NCBI GenBank assembly: GCA_020056455.1
Contig: JAGVHR010000014.1
Coordinates: forward strand, 1 to 34,554
Source: Thermodesulfovibrionales bacterium
GTDB taxonomy: Bacteria > Nitrospirota > Thermodesulfovibrionia > Thermodesulfovibrionales > UBA6898
Length of the DNA stretch: 34,554 nucleotides
Direction of reading: 5' to 3'
The notes below the pieces were generated by a model. That model worked only from the letters and a program-made list of their open reading frames with translations, was not told the origin of the DNA and did no database searches. The first letter of the stretch is position 1; each line of letters starts with the position of its first letter. Of the stretch, positions 9,565 through 18,592 are shown in pieces. Both the position numbers and the translations under genes were made by a program.

Positions 9565-11092
9565 TCCTGACCTCGGTCGCCTGATTTTCTTTTTTCATCT
9601 CCTGAAATTCCATTTTGATGGAGAATCTGTCGGCATTCAGCCGCTTGTCCCTGAAAATAGTGGAAGTGAGTTCCACTTTGCTGAAGTATTTTGAAGATTC
9701 AAACTTGGGAAGCAGCTCTGTTGCAGATCCTGCGTACCCATCCAGTTCTATTGCGGTCTCCGATATCCTGAGCCTGGTCAGCCAGGCATTTGTCGGCAGC
9801 CGTGTTGTAATCTCTTTTATGACATTGAGCGCAGGAATGCGCTTTTCCCTGAATGCCGCGATTGACGCGAGTTCATCTGTAACAACCCCGATCTCTTTCC
9901 TGAGCGCTTCAACCTTCCTGACCTCATCCTTCTTTGCCTTGATCTGCGCATCGATCGCCGTTGTTTTTTTCCGTTCAAGAGAGAGTGGCGCATAGGTATA
10001 TGCAATGCCTGCCGCGATGATTGCTATTATCAGGATGGTTGATAGCAGGAGAGGCGTCCGCTTGAGCGGTCGAATTCCCCGGGAAAGCAAGTTCAGACCG
10101 CGATTGCCGGCGCTGACATGCTCAAGCAGGCAGCCGACAGCTGCAGCTCTATGTCCGTCTTCTGAGAGCTTTGGGTAAGCGCGTTTTACTGCCTCCTCCG
10201 CTGTGATTATAGCGGTCCCTTCGTGACGCTTCAGTATTTCCACCAACGCGGCAGTGTCGCCCTCGGAAGTGACCATTATGGACAACCGGCCAGGCTGACC
10301 AGCGCTGTTTTCTTCCTGTAAGCCGATTCGGTCCGACAGATACTGCTCCAGCGCCTCAGCGCCCTTCTCACTGCTTATGGAGAAGATGTCTGAAGGAAAG
10401 CCTGCGTGATAACCTGCTCCTTCATAGGCCTCAGCGCCTTCATTTACTGTAATAAAATCTGTTTCTTCCAGGGCATGAGCATAAAGAGCAGCGGCTGCTG
10501 TAAGATGCGTTGTGACGCAACTGACTACTATTCCCTTTTCTTTTAAAGCATTGATATACGGCATAATAAGATCTGCGCGGGCAGCTACAACGAGTACTGA
10601 AAGTTTGCCCCCGGATTCGCCAAGTATTTTAAAGTCATAGAGAGCATCGACAGGACTAAATGGAGTAATTCTATCAATTTCAAAACGGATGGCATCAGCG
10701 GCATTTTCCTTGATTGATGCCGGAAATTCGGAAATGCTTACAGTCGTCCAGGGCTTTGGAAGTGCAAGACAGACTGATGCCCTGCCGAACTTCAGGGGAC
10801 CTTTCTCAAGAGAAACAGTCGAGGCGACAGTCTCAGGAGTTGGAAAAGACCCTGTTTCAGAGATATATCCCCGGGCGTGTGATATTTTTACGCTGGAAAA
10901 AATGCGTCTGCCTACGGCAATAGAGAAAGAGTCATCGGCAAGAGAAAGCCCGACGACTTTCCTGTGAGCAATCAGATCTTCAGCGAGGCTGAAGAAAAGC
11001 ACCCGCCGGACAATATCAATAAAGGACGATAGCGGGCTGCGAAGTCTTAATGCCCGGGCCCATATCGCGCCAAGGATTCCCGGCATCGTCAT
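9551..11092 (-). CDS. gspL: Type II secretion protein GspL (PilM-like plus PilN-like fusion)
   Basis: PilM-like N-term (VVGLSLADDSFSIAVG, IRFEIDRITPFSPVDALYDFKIL), TM helix (LLLSTILIIAIIAAGIAYTY), PilN-like C-term (ITTRLPTNAWLTRLRISETAIELDGYAGSATELLPKFESSKYFSKVEL). Confidence 0.85.
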   Translation of the reverse strand: MTMPGILGAIWARALRLRSPLSSFIDIVRRVLFFSLAEDLIAHRKVVGLSLADDSFSIAVGRRIFSSVKISHARGYISETGSFPTPETVASTVSLEKGPLKFGRASVCLALPKPWTTVSISEFPASIKENAADAIRFEIDRITPFSPVDALYDFKILGESGGKLSVLVVAARADLIMPYINALKEKGIVVSCVTTHLTAAAALYAHALEETDFITVNEGAEAYEGAGYHAGFPSDIFSISSEKGAEALEQYLSDRIGLQEENSAGQPGRLSIMVTSEGDTAALVEILKRHEGTAIITAEEAVKRAYPKLSEDGHRAAAVGCLLEHVSAGNRGLNLLSRGIRPLKRTPLLLSTILIIAIIAAGIAYTYAPLSLERKKTTAIDAQIKAKKDEVRKVEALRKEIGVVTDELASIAAFREKRIPALNVIKEITTRLPTNAWLTRLRISETAIELDGYAGSATELLPKFESSKYFSKVELTSTIFRDKRLNADRFSIKMEFQEMKKENQATEVRNEKK

Positions 11093-12051
11093 GGAATGGC
11101 CCTGCCGGGAGATTTATAAAACAGGTAACTATAATGGGTGTTGTCGGGAACATCAACAACAGCACGGATGGAATATCCTGCAGGTCCGCTGTTGCTGAAG
11201 CCTGCCGAGTCGATGGAATAATGGGTCGTTTCATCTGAGCTGATAAACGGTTCGGCGAGTGCAAACCCGCCGCCTGAAATAAGCTTTACATCATGAAGAG
11301 AAAAAGACGGTTTCAACTGACGTTCATTGATGATCATGTCGGCTATTTCCTCTGACAATCCCGGGATAGAGGCCAGTACATCTCTATGAGCTGTGCGAAC
11401 ATTTATTCCTGCCTCCTCCGTATGAATTGTCAGAAGATCGATTATCCCTTTTTTCTCCCCCCTGCCAAAGAGGATCTCCGCAGTCATTCCTTTAACAAGC
11501 AGGAGTTCCTCGATGGTATCAAAATCATCATTTCTGGCCTTATATGGAATAGGCAGTGACAGGTAAAAGTCGCTTTCTGCGCCATGCAGTCTGTGCGCGT
11601 CACTGTCACCGCTGTCTTTCCAGTCAAGCAGGGAGTCAACAATAGTATCAGCATCTTCCATGGTCAGGCCCCGTAATATGAGGAGATTCCTGAGTATTAT
11701 ACCAGATGCGTCCGACAACATGTTGATATTGATCTTGCCTGACTCCTCAGTAATGCTGACGATATAATGACCGTCTCCGAGGTTGTTTTTATAAGGTGTT
11801 CCATCGATTCTCCAGATGTCATCAGGATTTGACAGGCCTTTCAGGTTTCTGTAGAAAATCTCAAAAAGTCCTCTTTCCAGTCCGGCTTCGGCCAATTTTT
11901 TGCTTTGCGCTGCTTCTATGAAGGTCCGCGTCGAAACGGTCTCTATCCTGACCAGCGCTGAAAAAGAGAAAACGAGAACTGAAAGGGCCGCTATAGTCCA
12001 GAGCACCATGAGCAGAGCAATGCCTTTTTCCGCTATATTTTTTATATTCAA
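11089..12051 (-). CDS. gspK: General secretion pathway minor pseudopilin GspK
   Basis: KGIALLMVLWTIAALSVLVFSF N-term; GKININMLSDASGIILRNLLILRGLTMEDADTIVDSLLDWKDSGDSDAHRLHGAESDFY is GspK-like. Confidence 0.9.
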   Translation of the reverse strand: MNIKNIAEKGIALLMVLWTIAALSVLVFSFSALVRIETVSTRTFIEAAQSKKLAEAGLERGLFEIFYRNLKGLSNPDDIWRIDGTPYKNNLGDGHYIVSITEESGKININMLSDASGIILRNLLILRGLTMEDADTIVDSLLDWKDSGDSDAHRLHGAESDFYLSLPIPYKARNDDFDTIEELLLVKGMTAEILFGRGEKKGIIDLLTIHTEEAGINVRTAHRDVLASIPGLSEEIADMIINERQLKPSFSLHDVKLISGGGFALAEPFISSDETTHYSIDSAGFSNSGPAGYSIRAVVDVPDNTHYSYLFYKSPGRAIP

Positions 12052-12713
12052 TGCGCGGGCCCCCCGGGCGGTTGTATGACGTTAAGTTCGAATTGTCCCA
12101 TATTCGGGGAGGGTGCGCGAAGGGGAATAATGAGATCAAATGTCCTGATGCCCTTTTTCAGATGGAGCAGAATTTTTTCAGGACTAATTCCGCTATCCGG
12201 CAAGGTTTCAGACCATTTGCCTTTTTCATCTGTAGCGCCTTTATAAAAAAAACGGAAATAGATTTCGTCAAAGCCCTGCAAAAGACGTGTTTCCCTGGTC
12301 CCCTTCATCCAGGGGGTCTGTTCGGTAACAACGAGGTCCAGCAATCTTTCATCAGTGTCTGTTACGCGATACGTTGCCAATACATAGCCTTTTTTCCCTG
12401 ACCAAAGGGATATGTTGGTCGGAAACCTGAGAAAAGCTGAATTGCCGCTTATAGAGATCAATGTCCCTCCCTCTTCATTTGCTTCTTCCATAGGCGGCAT
12501 AAGCAGAAAAGCCGACTGTATCTGCGAGTCGATCAGTCCGAGAGTTGCTCTTGACTGTTCAAGGAAGACAATTTTCTTTTCCCCTTTTTCCACGGAGATA
12601 TGGGAGAGTCTCATTACACCTGCGATGATGGCGGCTATAATGCCGATCATCACCATGGAAATAAGCATTTCGAGAAGAGTAAACCCCTGCTGTGAAAATC
12701 GCGCTCTTGTCAC
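12048..12713 (-). CDS. gspJ: Prepilin-type N-terminal methylation protein, GspJ-like
   Basis: QQGFTLLEMLISMVMIGIIAAIIAGVM; operon position between gspI and gspK; 4-nt overlaps. Confidence 0.8.
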   Translation of the reverse strand: MTRARFSQQGFTLLEMLISMVMIGIIAAIIAGVMRLSHISVEKGEKKIVFLEQSRATLGLIDSQIQSAFLLMPPMEEANEEGGTLISISGNSAFLRFPTNISLWSGKKGYVLATYRVTDTDERLLDLVVTEQTPWMKGTRETRLLQGFDEIYFRFFYKGATDEKGKWSETLPDSGISPEKILLHLKKGIRTFDLIIPLRAPSPNMGQFELNVIQPPGGPAH

Positions 12714-13171
12714 GGTCGCCGGGCGTCAAGTTTTAGAGTTCTCAGCGTCATGGTTTTTTCTTTTGCTCCGGTGCGCCAGTGAATAGTCAGATCAATCTCA
12801 TTAATCCTTGCAGGCAGTCTTTCAGTGCGCTCGGGCATAAAAGAAGAGATGCCCTGTATCTGCTGATCCCCTGCGTTTAATTTGCGCAGTCTTTCAGAGC
12901 GATCGGGCATAAAAGGAGAGATTGAGCAGTCCAGCCGATATCCGTCTTCGGATATCGTTGTCCATTTTTTTTCAGAAAAATCCCCTCTGTCGATGATATT
13001 TCTCATCTCTATCTCTGCCCGTGCGAGCGCAGCGCTATAGTCTTCGGATACTGACAGAGCAATCAGGTTTGCAGAAAAAAGCTGAATGATGACCGCAAGG
13101 GCGATTCCTATGAGGGCCATGGCAGCCAGTACTTCAAGGAGCGAAAAGCCGGCTGATGAATCCTGCCTCAT
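12710..13171 (-). CDS. gspI: Prepilin-type N-terminal methylation protein, GspI-like
   Basis: SAGFSLLEVLAAMALIGIALAVIIQLFSANL; operon position; 4-nt overlaps. Confidence 0.8.
   Translation of the reverse strand: MRQDSSAGFSLLEVLAAMALIGIALAVIIQLFSANLIALSVSEDYSAALARAEIEMRNIIDRGDFSEKKWTTISEDGYRLDCSISPFMPDRSERLRKLNAGDQQIQGISSFMPERTERLPARINEIDLTIHWRTGAKEKTMTLRTLKLDARRP
12813..12922. repeat. In-frame direct repeat within gspI (38-nt units, 72-nt period)
   Basis: 12813-12850 GGCAGTCTTTCAGTGCGCTCGGGCATAAAAGAAGAGAT and 12885-12922 CGCAGTCTTTCAGAGCGATCGGGCATAAAAGGAGAGAT match at 34/38; encodes FMPDRSERL / FMPERTERL. Confidence 0.85.
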
Positions 13172-13647
13172 GATTTCGGCTTCTCCCTGTGGATCACTGC
13201 GCCGGAGACAGGATCAGTCTGGACCCTGACGTATTTTTTTTGTGTCGAAAAGACAACAGCGCCTCCTTCGATGCTTCCTATCGGATCGAATATGAAATAA
13301 TGCCTGCCGCTTTGGGTGTCACCATGAAGAATATCAGAAAAAACAATGGTGATACCGCCGGGAAAATACCTTGCCGGTCTTCCTTCAATCCAGTATGACC
13401 GGCTTTCAAGGTCTATGGTAACAATCTGAGCTTCGCCGGTTGTGCCTGCAAGCATACGGGCGTGTTTCAGAGTTGATGCGAGTTCCCTTGCTGCACCATC
13501 GATTTTGCCTGTAAGGAGTGACCCTGTCAGCGCCGTAACTCCGATACCTGCCATGGTGACGATAAGAAAAAGAACTACAATGATCTCTATCAGCGTGAAT
13601 CCTGAGGAACAAGGCGCGGCGTTTGATGGATCTGAGGGTCGTCTCAT
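13168..13647 (-). CDS. gspH: Prepilin-type N-terminal methylation protein, GspH-like
   Basis: SSGFTLIEIIVVLFLIVTMAGIGVTAL; GAARELASTLKHARMLAGTTGEAQIVTIDLESRSYWIEG resembles GspH/FimT. Confidence 0.75.
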   Translation of the reverse strand: MRRPSDPSNAAPCSSGFTLIEIIVVLFLIVTMAGIGVTALTGSLLTGKIDGAARELASTLKHARMLAGTTGEAQIVTIDLESRSYWIEGRPARYFPGGITIVFSDILHGDTQSGRHYFIFDPIGSIEGGAVVFSTQKKYVRVQTDPVSGAVIHREKPKS

Positions 13648-13656
13648 GAGGAGCTG

Positions 13657-14862
13657 CTAAAAAGGCAGATCGGTCATGCTGAATACCGCTGCAAGCATCG
13701 AGATGACGATAAAACCGATAACAACAGCCATTATGAGGATCATTGCAGGTTCAAGAAGCCCCAGAAACCTCTTGATCTCTGTACGCAATGCTTTTTCATA
13801 GGTCTGTGCAACCTTGAGAAGCATCACATCGAGCTGGCCGGTTTCTTCTCCAACCTTTATCATGGAAAGGGCAAGACGCGGGAAATTACCGGTTTCAGCA
13901 AGGGGGACTGCAATGCCCTTTCCTTCTCTGGCCCCTTTAAGCACCTTGTCGACAGAGGCTGCCATGATGCGGTTATTCATAACGTCCCTGGCGTTTGAAA
14001 GCGCCTGGAGGAGGGGGACTCCGCTTTTCAGGAGTGTGCCGAGGGTCCTGCTGAAGCGCGCTGTTTCGAGTTTGCGGATGATCTCTCCAGACATACGCAG
14101 TTTTGCAGAATCCCAGAAGCGGCCGCCTTCATCAGTGCGTATGTAAGTTCTGAATACGATGAAGACGACAGCTGCTGCAAGGACAATGACCCACCAGTAG
14201 GACTGGATCAAATCGCTGAACAGCAGGAGTATTTTTGCCGAAAAAGGAAGATTGCTGCCGAGTTCATCAAAGATGACGCTGAATTTAGGCAGAATAAAAG
14301 TCAGCAGAATAATGATCGATGCGCCTCCGGTAAACATAAGTATAGCCGGATAGATCATTGCCGAGATTACGCTCTCCCTTATTTCTTTTGAGGTTTCCAG
14401 AAATTCATTCAGTTTGTCCAGAACAATGTCGAGCACTCCTCCAGCCTCCCCGGCCCTGACCATATTAATATATATGCCGGAGAATTGCCCTGGGTGTTTT
14501 TGAAGAGCATCGGAAAAGGAACTGCCCTCCCTGATCGATTTCAGTATGGACTGGATGACGGCCTTTGTACCACTGTTTTCAGAGATCTCGGCAAGGATGT
14601 TCAAACCCCTGTCAAGGGGCAGGCCGGCCCCGAGAAGTGCTGAAAGTTCTGTTGTGAAGGTAAGTAGGTCAAGTTTGGAAGAGGTCCGCCTGAACAGGGA
14701 AATGCTGCGACTCCCTGTTCCGGTTTCGCCGGCGCTGATCCTGAGGGGAATGACCCCGGCTGATTTTAATTTCTCAAGAGCTGCCGCTTCATCCGCAGCC
14801 TCGATAACTCCTTCCGTAATGGCGCCCTCAAATGTTGAGGCCCGGTAGGAAAAAACAGGCAT
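13657..14862 (-). CDS. gspF: Type II secretion inner-membrane platform protein GspF
   Basis: MPVFSYRASTFEGAITEGVIEAADEAAALEKLKSAGVIPL, LTFTTELSALLGAGLPLDRGLNIL, VRAGEAGGVLDIVLDKLNEFLE, LEPAMILIMAVVIGFIVISMLAAVFSM. Confidence 0.94.
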   Translation of the reverse strand: MPVFSYRASTFEGAITEGVIEAADEAAALEKLKSAGVIPLRISAGETGTGSRSISLFRRTSSKLDLLTFTTELSALLGAGLPLDRGLNILAEISENSGTKAVIQSILKSIREGSSFSDALQKHPGQFSGIYINMVRAGEAGGVLDIVLDKLNEFLETSKEIRESVISAMIYPAILMFTGGASIIILLTFILPKFSVIFDELGSNLPFSAKILLLFSDLIQSYWWVIVLAAAVVFIVFRTYIRTDEGGRFWDSAKLRMSGEIIRKLETARFSRTLGTLLKSGVPLLQALSNARDVMNNRIMAASVDKVLKGAREGKGIAVPLAETGNFPRLALSMIKVGEETGQLDVMLLKVAQTYEKALRTEIKRFLGLLEPAMILIMAVVIGFIVISMLAAVFSMTDLPF

Positions 14863-16377
14863 CTAAACCTCCTGAGTGACCTTCAGCACTTCGGTCAGAG
14901 TTGTTATGCCTGCCTTGACTTTGTCCGCTCCGCTCTGAAGCAATGTCTTCATTCCATGAGCTATTGCAGATTCCCTGAGCTGGTTTGCATCAGATCCCCT
15001 GAGGATCAGCTTTCTTATCTCATCGTTCACGGTCATGAGTTCATACAGACCGGTCCTGCCGAAATAGCCGGTATGGGAACACTGTTCACAGCCCTTTCCT
15101 ATAAACAGCCTGGTGTCAGGGGCTATGCCGAGAAGGCTGAGTTCCTCTGAGTCGATCTCCGCTGGATCTTCAATTTTACATGCAGGGCAGATGGCGCGCA
15201 CGAGACGCTGGGCAAGGACCCCCCTGACGGTCGAGGAAAGAAGAAAACTTTCCACCCCCATCTCAAGAAGTCTTGTTATTGCGCTTGGCGCGTCATTCGT
15301 ATGCAATGTAGAAAAGACAAGATGGCCGGTCAGCGCGGACTGGATAGCTATTTCCGCTGTCTCAAGATCGCGGACCTCGCCGATCATGATGATATCAGGG
15401 TCCTGCCTCACGATATGTCTGAGGGTATTGGCAAAATTCAGTCCGATCTGGGGCTTTGTCTGTATCTGATTGATCCCCTTGATCTGATATTCAACAGGAT
15501 CTTCTACTGTTATGATCTTCCTGTCCGGCGAATTGATCTTGTCCAGAGCGCCGTACAGAGTTGTGGTCTTTCCGCTGCCGGTCGGTCCGGTCACGAGGAT
15601 GATGCCGTTAGGTTTCCTGATGAGCATGTTGAACTCAGTGAGTGTCTCACTGGGGAACCCAAGGAGGAGAAGGTCTATTGTAATGCCTTCTTTTCTCAGA
15701 ATTCTCATTACTATGCTCTCACCGTAAAGGACCGGAATGGTGGACACCCTCAGGTCAACCTCATGCTCCTGCACCTTCAGCTTTATCCTTCCGTCCTGCG
15801 GCAGCCGCCGTTCGGCAATATTCAGCTTTGCCATTATCTTGATCCTTGAAATGACGGCAGCCTGAAGCCCTTTGGGTGCTGTTTCGACATCCTTCAGGAC
15901 GCCGTCTATGCGGTATCGGATCTTGAGCTCGTCACTGTAGGGCTCCATATGGATATCGCTTGCCCTGGCCTCAATTGCCCTTGTGATAAGAAGATTCACC
16001 AGTTTTATGATAGGCGCCTCGGACGCAAGGTCTCTGAGATGACCTATATCCTCTTCATCATCTCCAAAGAATTCGAGGCCCTTATCGCCAATGTCTTCTA
16101 TTATTTTATTGATGTTCTGCTGCTCCTGGCCGTAGAACTTTGCTATATATTCATCAAGTATTTTGCTGTCGGCTGTACAGACCTGAATATCCGCAGCAGT
16201 GGCCACCCTGAGGGCATCAACCGTCAATGTATTAACCGGATCCGACATGGCGATTTTAAGGATATTGTTTTTTAACTCAAGAGGAACGATTCTGTTTTCT
16301 CTTATGAACCGTGAAGATACTCCGTTCATTATCAGCGGCATCTTGGGGAGATCTTCCTGTGTAATCTGCTGTTCCAT
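14863..16377 (-). CDS. gspE: Type II secretion assembly ATPase GspE
   Basis: Walker A GPTGSGKTTTLY, RQDPDIIMIGEVRDLETAEIAIQSALTGHLVFSTLHTNDA, zinc-binding CPAC...CEQC, SDIHMEP. Confidence 0.95.
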   Translation of the reverse strand: MEQQITQEDLPKMPLIMNGVSSRFIRENRIVPLELKNNILKIAMSDPVNTLTVDALRVATAADIQVCTADSKILDEYIAKFYGQEQQNINKIIEDIGDKGLEFFGDDEEDIGHLRDLASEAPIIKLVNLLITRAIEARASDIHMEPYSDELKIRYRIDGVLKDVETAPKGLQAAVISRIKIMAKLNIAERRLPQDGRIKLKVQEHEVDLRVSTIPVLYGESIVMRILRKEGITIDLLLLGFPSETLTEFNMLIRKPNGIILVTGPTGSGKTTTLYGALDKINSPDRKIITVEDPVEYQIKGINQIQTKPQIGLNFANTLRHIVRQDPDIIMIGEVRDLETAEIAIQSALTGHLVFSTLHTNDAPSAITRLLEMGVESFLLSSTVRGVLAQRLVRAICPACKIEDPAEIDSEELSLLGIAPDTRLFIGKGCEQCSHTGYFGRTGLYELMTVNDEIRKLILRGSDANQLRESAIAHGMKTLLQSGADKVKAGITTLTEVLKVTQEV

Positions 16378-16388
16378 AGAATTTATAT

Positions 16389-16394
16389 ATTATA
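16389..16394 (-). promoter_or_regulatory. Consensus -10 box (TATAAT) upstream of gspE
   Basis: Minus strand reads GTCTATAATATATAAATTCT-ATG; TATAAT is 11 nt before the gspE ATG (16377). The -35 is weak (TTAAAC, about 18-bp spacer). Confidence 0.4.
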
Positions 16395-16478
16395 GACTAT
16401 ACCGACGAAATAGTTTAAGCGGTTCTCCCGGATATTTATGCCGGGCAGGGGAAGAAGAAGGCAGCGGCATGTAAATTA

Positions 16479-16556
<78 letters not shown>

Positions 16557-16600
16557 AACTTTATACACTACTTTACGAGGAACGGAAATGTCAATTCAGA

Positions 16601-17320
16601 TCAATATTTCAGTATTTCGAGATAATCGGCCAGGTCTTTTTGATCATATCCTGAGGCAGAGGACCTTTGTGCTGAGAAATCCCTGGCAGCGAGTTTGGCA
16701 TCGCCCTTATATTTGGGATTGACTGTTATGGCCTGCGTCATGGCGGCTGAAGCATCTCCATATTTCCTCATGGCATTATAGCAGAGGGACAGTCCAAGAT
16801 GAGGCGAATCAAGAAGGGGAGCCCGCTTTATCGCCTCCTTATAGGCTGTAATGGCTTCTACGTACCTGCCCGAGCGGTAATATACCCTTCCCATATTGGT
16901 GAAGGCCTTCTCCGGTGTTGCATAGCGAAGGTTTGCTGTCGCTTTTCTGTAGGAAGCTATGGCTGCATCAAATTGACCGAGTTTTTCCCTTGCGAATCCG
17001 AGATTATTATGGCCTTCCGAATAGTCCGGGTCTATCTTTACCGCATTCTGAAAAAAGTCAACGGCTTTTTGATGTTCATCAAAATAGAGCAGGTAGATTA
17101 TGCCGATAGCGTTCAGCACCTCCTTGTTGCCGGGGTTGAGTTCGTAAGCTCTCTGGAACTCGACAAACGCCTGCTGGATCTTGTTTTCACTGAGATATCC
17201 CACACCGATTTTATAGTGGGCATTTGCCTTTTGATCTGACGACTCGGTCTGGATAGTGGAGCAGGAAGAAAAAAACATAAGAAAGAACAAAGCTGCGTAT
17301 ATAGTTGATAAATGTTTCAC
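16601..17320 (-). CDS. TPR-repeat lipoprotein (PilF/PilW-like)
   Basis: GTG start preceded by GGAGG gives VKHLSTIYAALFFLMFFSSCSTIQ (lipobox), then TPR units (AFVEFQRAYELNPGNKEVLNAIG, AVDFFQNAVKIDPDYSEGHNNLG). The ORF track starts it at 17380; the GTG at 17320 looks better. Confidence 0.82.
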   Translation of the reverse strand: MKHLSTIYAALFFLMFFSSCSTIQTESSDQKANAHYKIGVGYLSENKIQQAFVEFQRAYELNPGNKEVLNAIGIIYLLYFDEHQKAVDFFQNAVKIDPDYSEGHNNLGFAREKLGQFDAAIASYRKATANLRYATPEKAFTNMGRVYYRSGRYVEAITAYKEAIKRAPLLDSPHLGLSLCYNAMRKYGDASAAMTQAITVNPKYKGDAKLAARDFSAQRSSASGYDQKDLADYLEILKY

Positions 17321-17418
17321 TTCTGATTCCTCCATATATTGTACGAACAGCATGTACCCTATCAGACAGAGCGCCGGCAAGTAAAGCGTACTTAAACATG
17401 ACCATCATCAGCCGGTTG

Positions 17419-17946
17419 TTACTTCTGCCCTGTGTAGTAGGCGGCCAGTTGCACTGCGTCCCAGGGTTTGCAGTCCTGCCTGGTGAAGCCCAACGCTGCA
17501 GCATTACGATAAACAGTCCCTGTATCCTTGCCCTCTATTTCGAGAAAGAGTGGTATAAAATCGTAAGGGGCATGATACTGGTCCAGTTCAAAATGCGCAT
17601 CCTGAAGTTCAAAGCTCGTTCTGTGTTTTTTCATCTCCAGCCAGGGAATGAATCCGAGACCTTCGAGTATTGTCTGCATTATGATGAAATCCGCTGTTTC
17701 TGTTTCGTATTCGTTTCTTTCCTTGGCAGCAGCATTGTCGACATGCACCTTGAGCGTAAGGACGGTCCTGAGACCTTCCTTTCTTAGTCTCAGTGTTTTC
17801 CTGTTTTCCCTCAGGCCATTATCCGGGAAGTCGTAATATATAGCGTGAATTTCTCCGTCGAAAACCTTATAGGCCCCAAGGCCGATGAGTTTCTTTTCGA
17901 TGATATCCCTGTCTATTTCAAGGATCTTTATTTCAATTTCCGTCAT
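17419..17946 (-). CDS. CYTH-domain protein (class IV adenylate cyclase / CyaB-like)
   Basis: MTEIEIKILEID carries the N-terminal ExExK motif; KTLRLRKEG, TLKV, LFLEIEGK are CYTH strands. Start assigned at the internal ATG at 17946 rather than 18000. Confidence 0.85.
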   Translation of the reverse strand: MTEIEIKILEIDRDIIEKKLIGLGAYKVFDGEIHAIYYDFPDNGLRENRKTLRLRKEGLRTVLTLKVHVDNAAAKERNEYETETADFIIMQTILEGLGFIPWLEMKKHRTSFELQDAHFELDQYHAPYDFIPLFLEIEGKDTGTVYRNAAALGFTRQDCKPWDAVQLAAYYTGQK

Positions 17947-18123
17947 GGCTGTCATAATTTCATTGAGGAACAAGGCAACATCGCTGTTTATTATAATCAT
18001 AATTCCGGCAAAATATCCGTCACGTGAGGCGCCTGGTATGCATTGCCTGTATCTCGATTTCAGCGTTGACGTCAGGGGCGGCTCAAAGCCTTTATTTATA
18101 GGGCTGGGCGTGATTTATAGAGC

Positions 18124-18152
18124 TTGACAAAAAAATATGTTCTTGATACAGT
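18124..18152 (+). promoter_or_regulatory. Candidate sigma70-type promoter for the HU gene
   Basis: TTGACA (18124-18129), 17-bp spacer, TACAGT (18147-18152); AGAAAGGGGGG purine-rich SD before ATG 18204. Confidence 0.55.
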
Positions 18153-18203
18153 TAGCGCAGTCATATTTTATGAAAATAATTCAGAAGAAAGGGGGGTAGA
18201 TTA

Positions 18204-18479
18204 ATGACAAAAGCAGAGCTTATTGAAAAGATTGCTGTAGGCGCGGGGCTTAGCAAGGCGGATGCCGCAAGGTCCCTTGATACGACTCTGGACTCGATCA
18301 AGGGAGCTTTAAAGAAAGGACAGAAGGTGACACTCGTCGGCTTCGGGACTTTTGGGGTTTCCAAGAGAAAAGCAAGATTGGGCCGCAATCCGAGGACCGG
18401 CCAGGAAATAAAAATTCCTGCAGCCAAGACTCCCAAATTTACTGCCGGCAAGGCTTTAAAGGACGCTTTAAAAAAATAA
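18204..18479 (+). CDS. HU-family DNA-binding protein
   Basis: [91 protein letters not shown]: complete HU/IHF fold sequence. Confidence 0.97.
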   Translation: MTKAELIEKIAVGAGLSKADAARSLDTTLDSIKGALKKGQKVTLVGFGTFGVSKRKARLGRNPRTGQEIKIPAAKTPKFTAGKALKDALKK

Positions 18480-18493
18480 GTCCATGCCTGAAG

Positions 18494-18537
18494 AGCAAAA
18501 GAAAGGGGACAAAGCAATTTGTCTCTTTTCTTTTGCT
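18494..18537 (+). terminator. Long hairpin terminator after the HU gene
   Basis: AGCAAAAGAAAGGGGACAAA-gcaa-TTTGTCTCTTTTCTTTTGCT: 20-nt arms, 18/20 complementary, 4-nt loop. Confidence 0.65.
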
Positions 18538-18592
18538 TACTGCAAATTGAGGATACTATGACGGTGTTGAAACAGGAAAGACCCGGCAAATC

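Noticed and set aside
15301-15849. 182-aa plus-strand ORF opposite gspE
   Set aside because: Antisense shadow of the conserved ATPase; no domain features.
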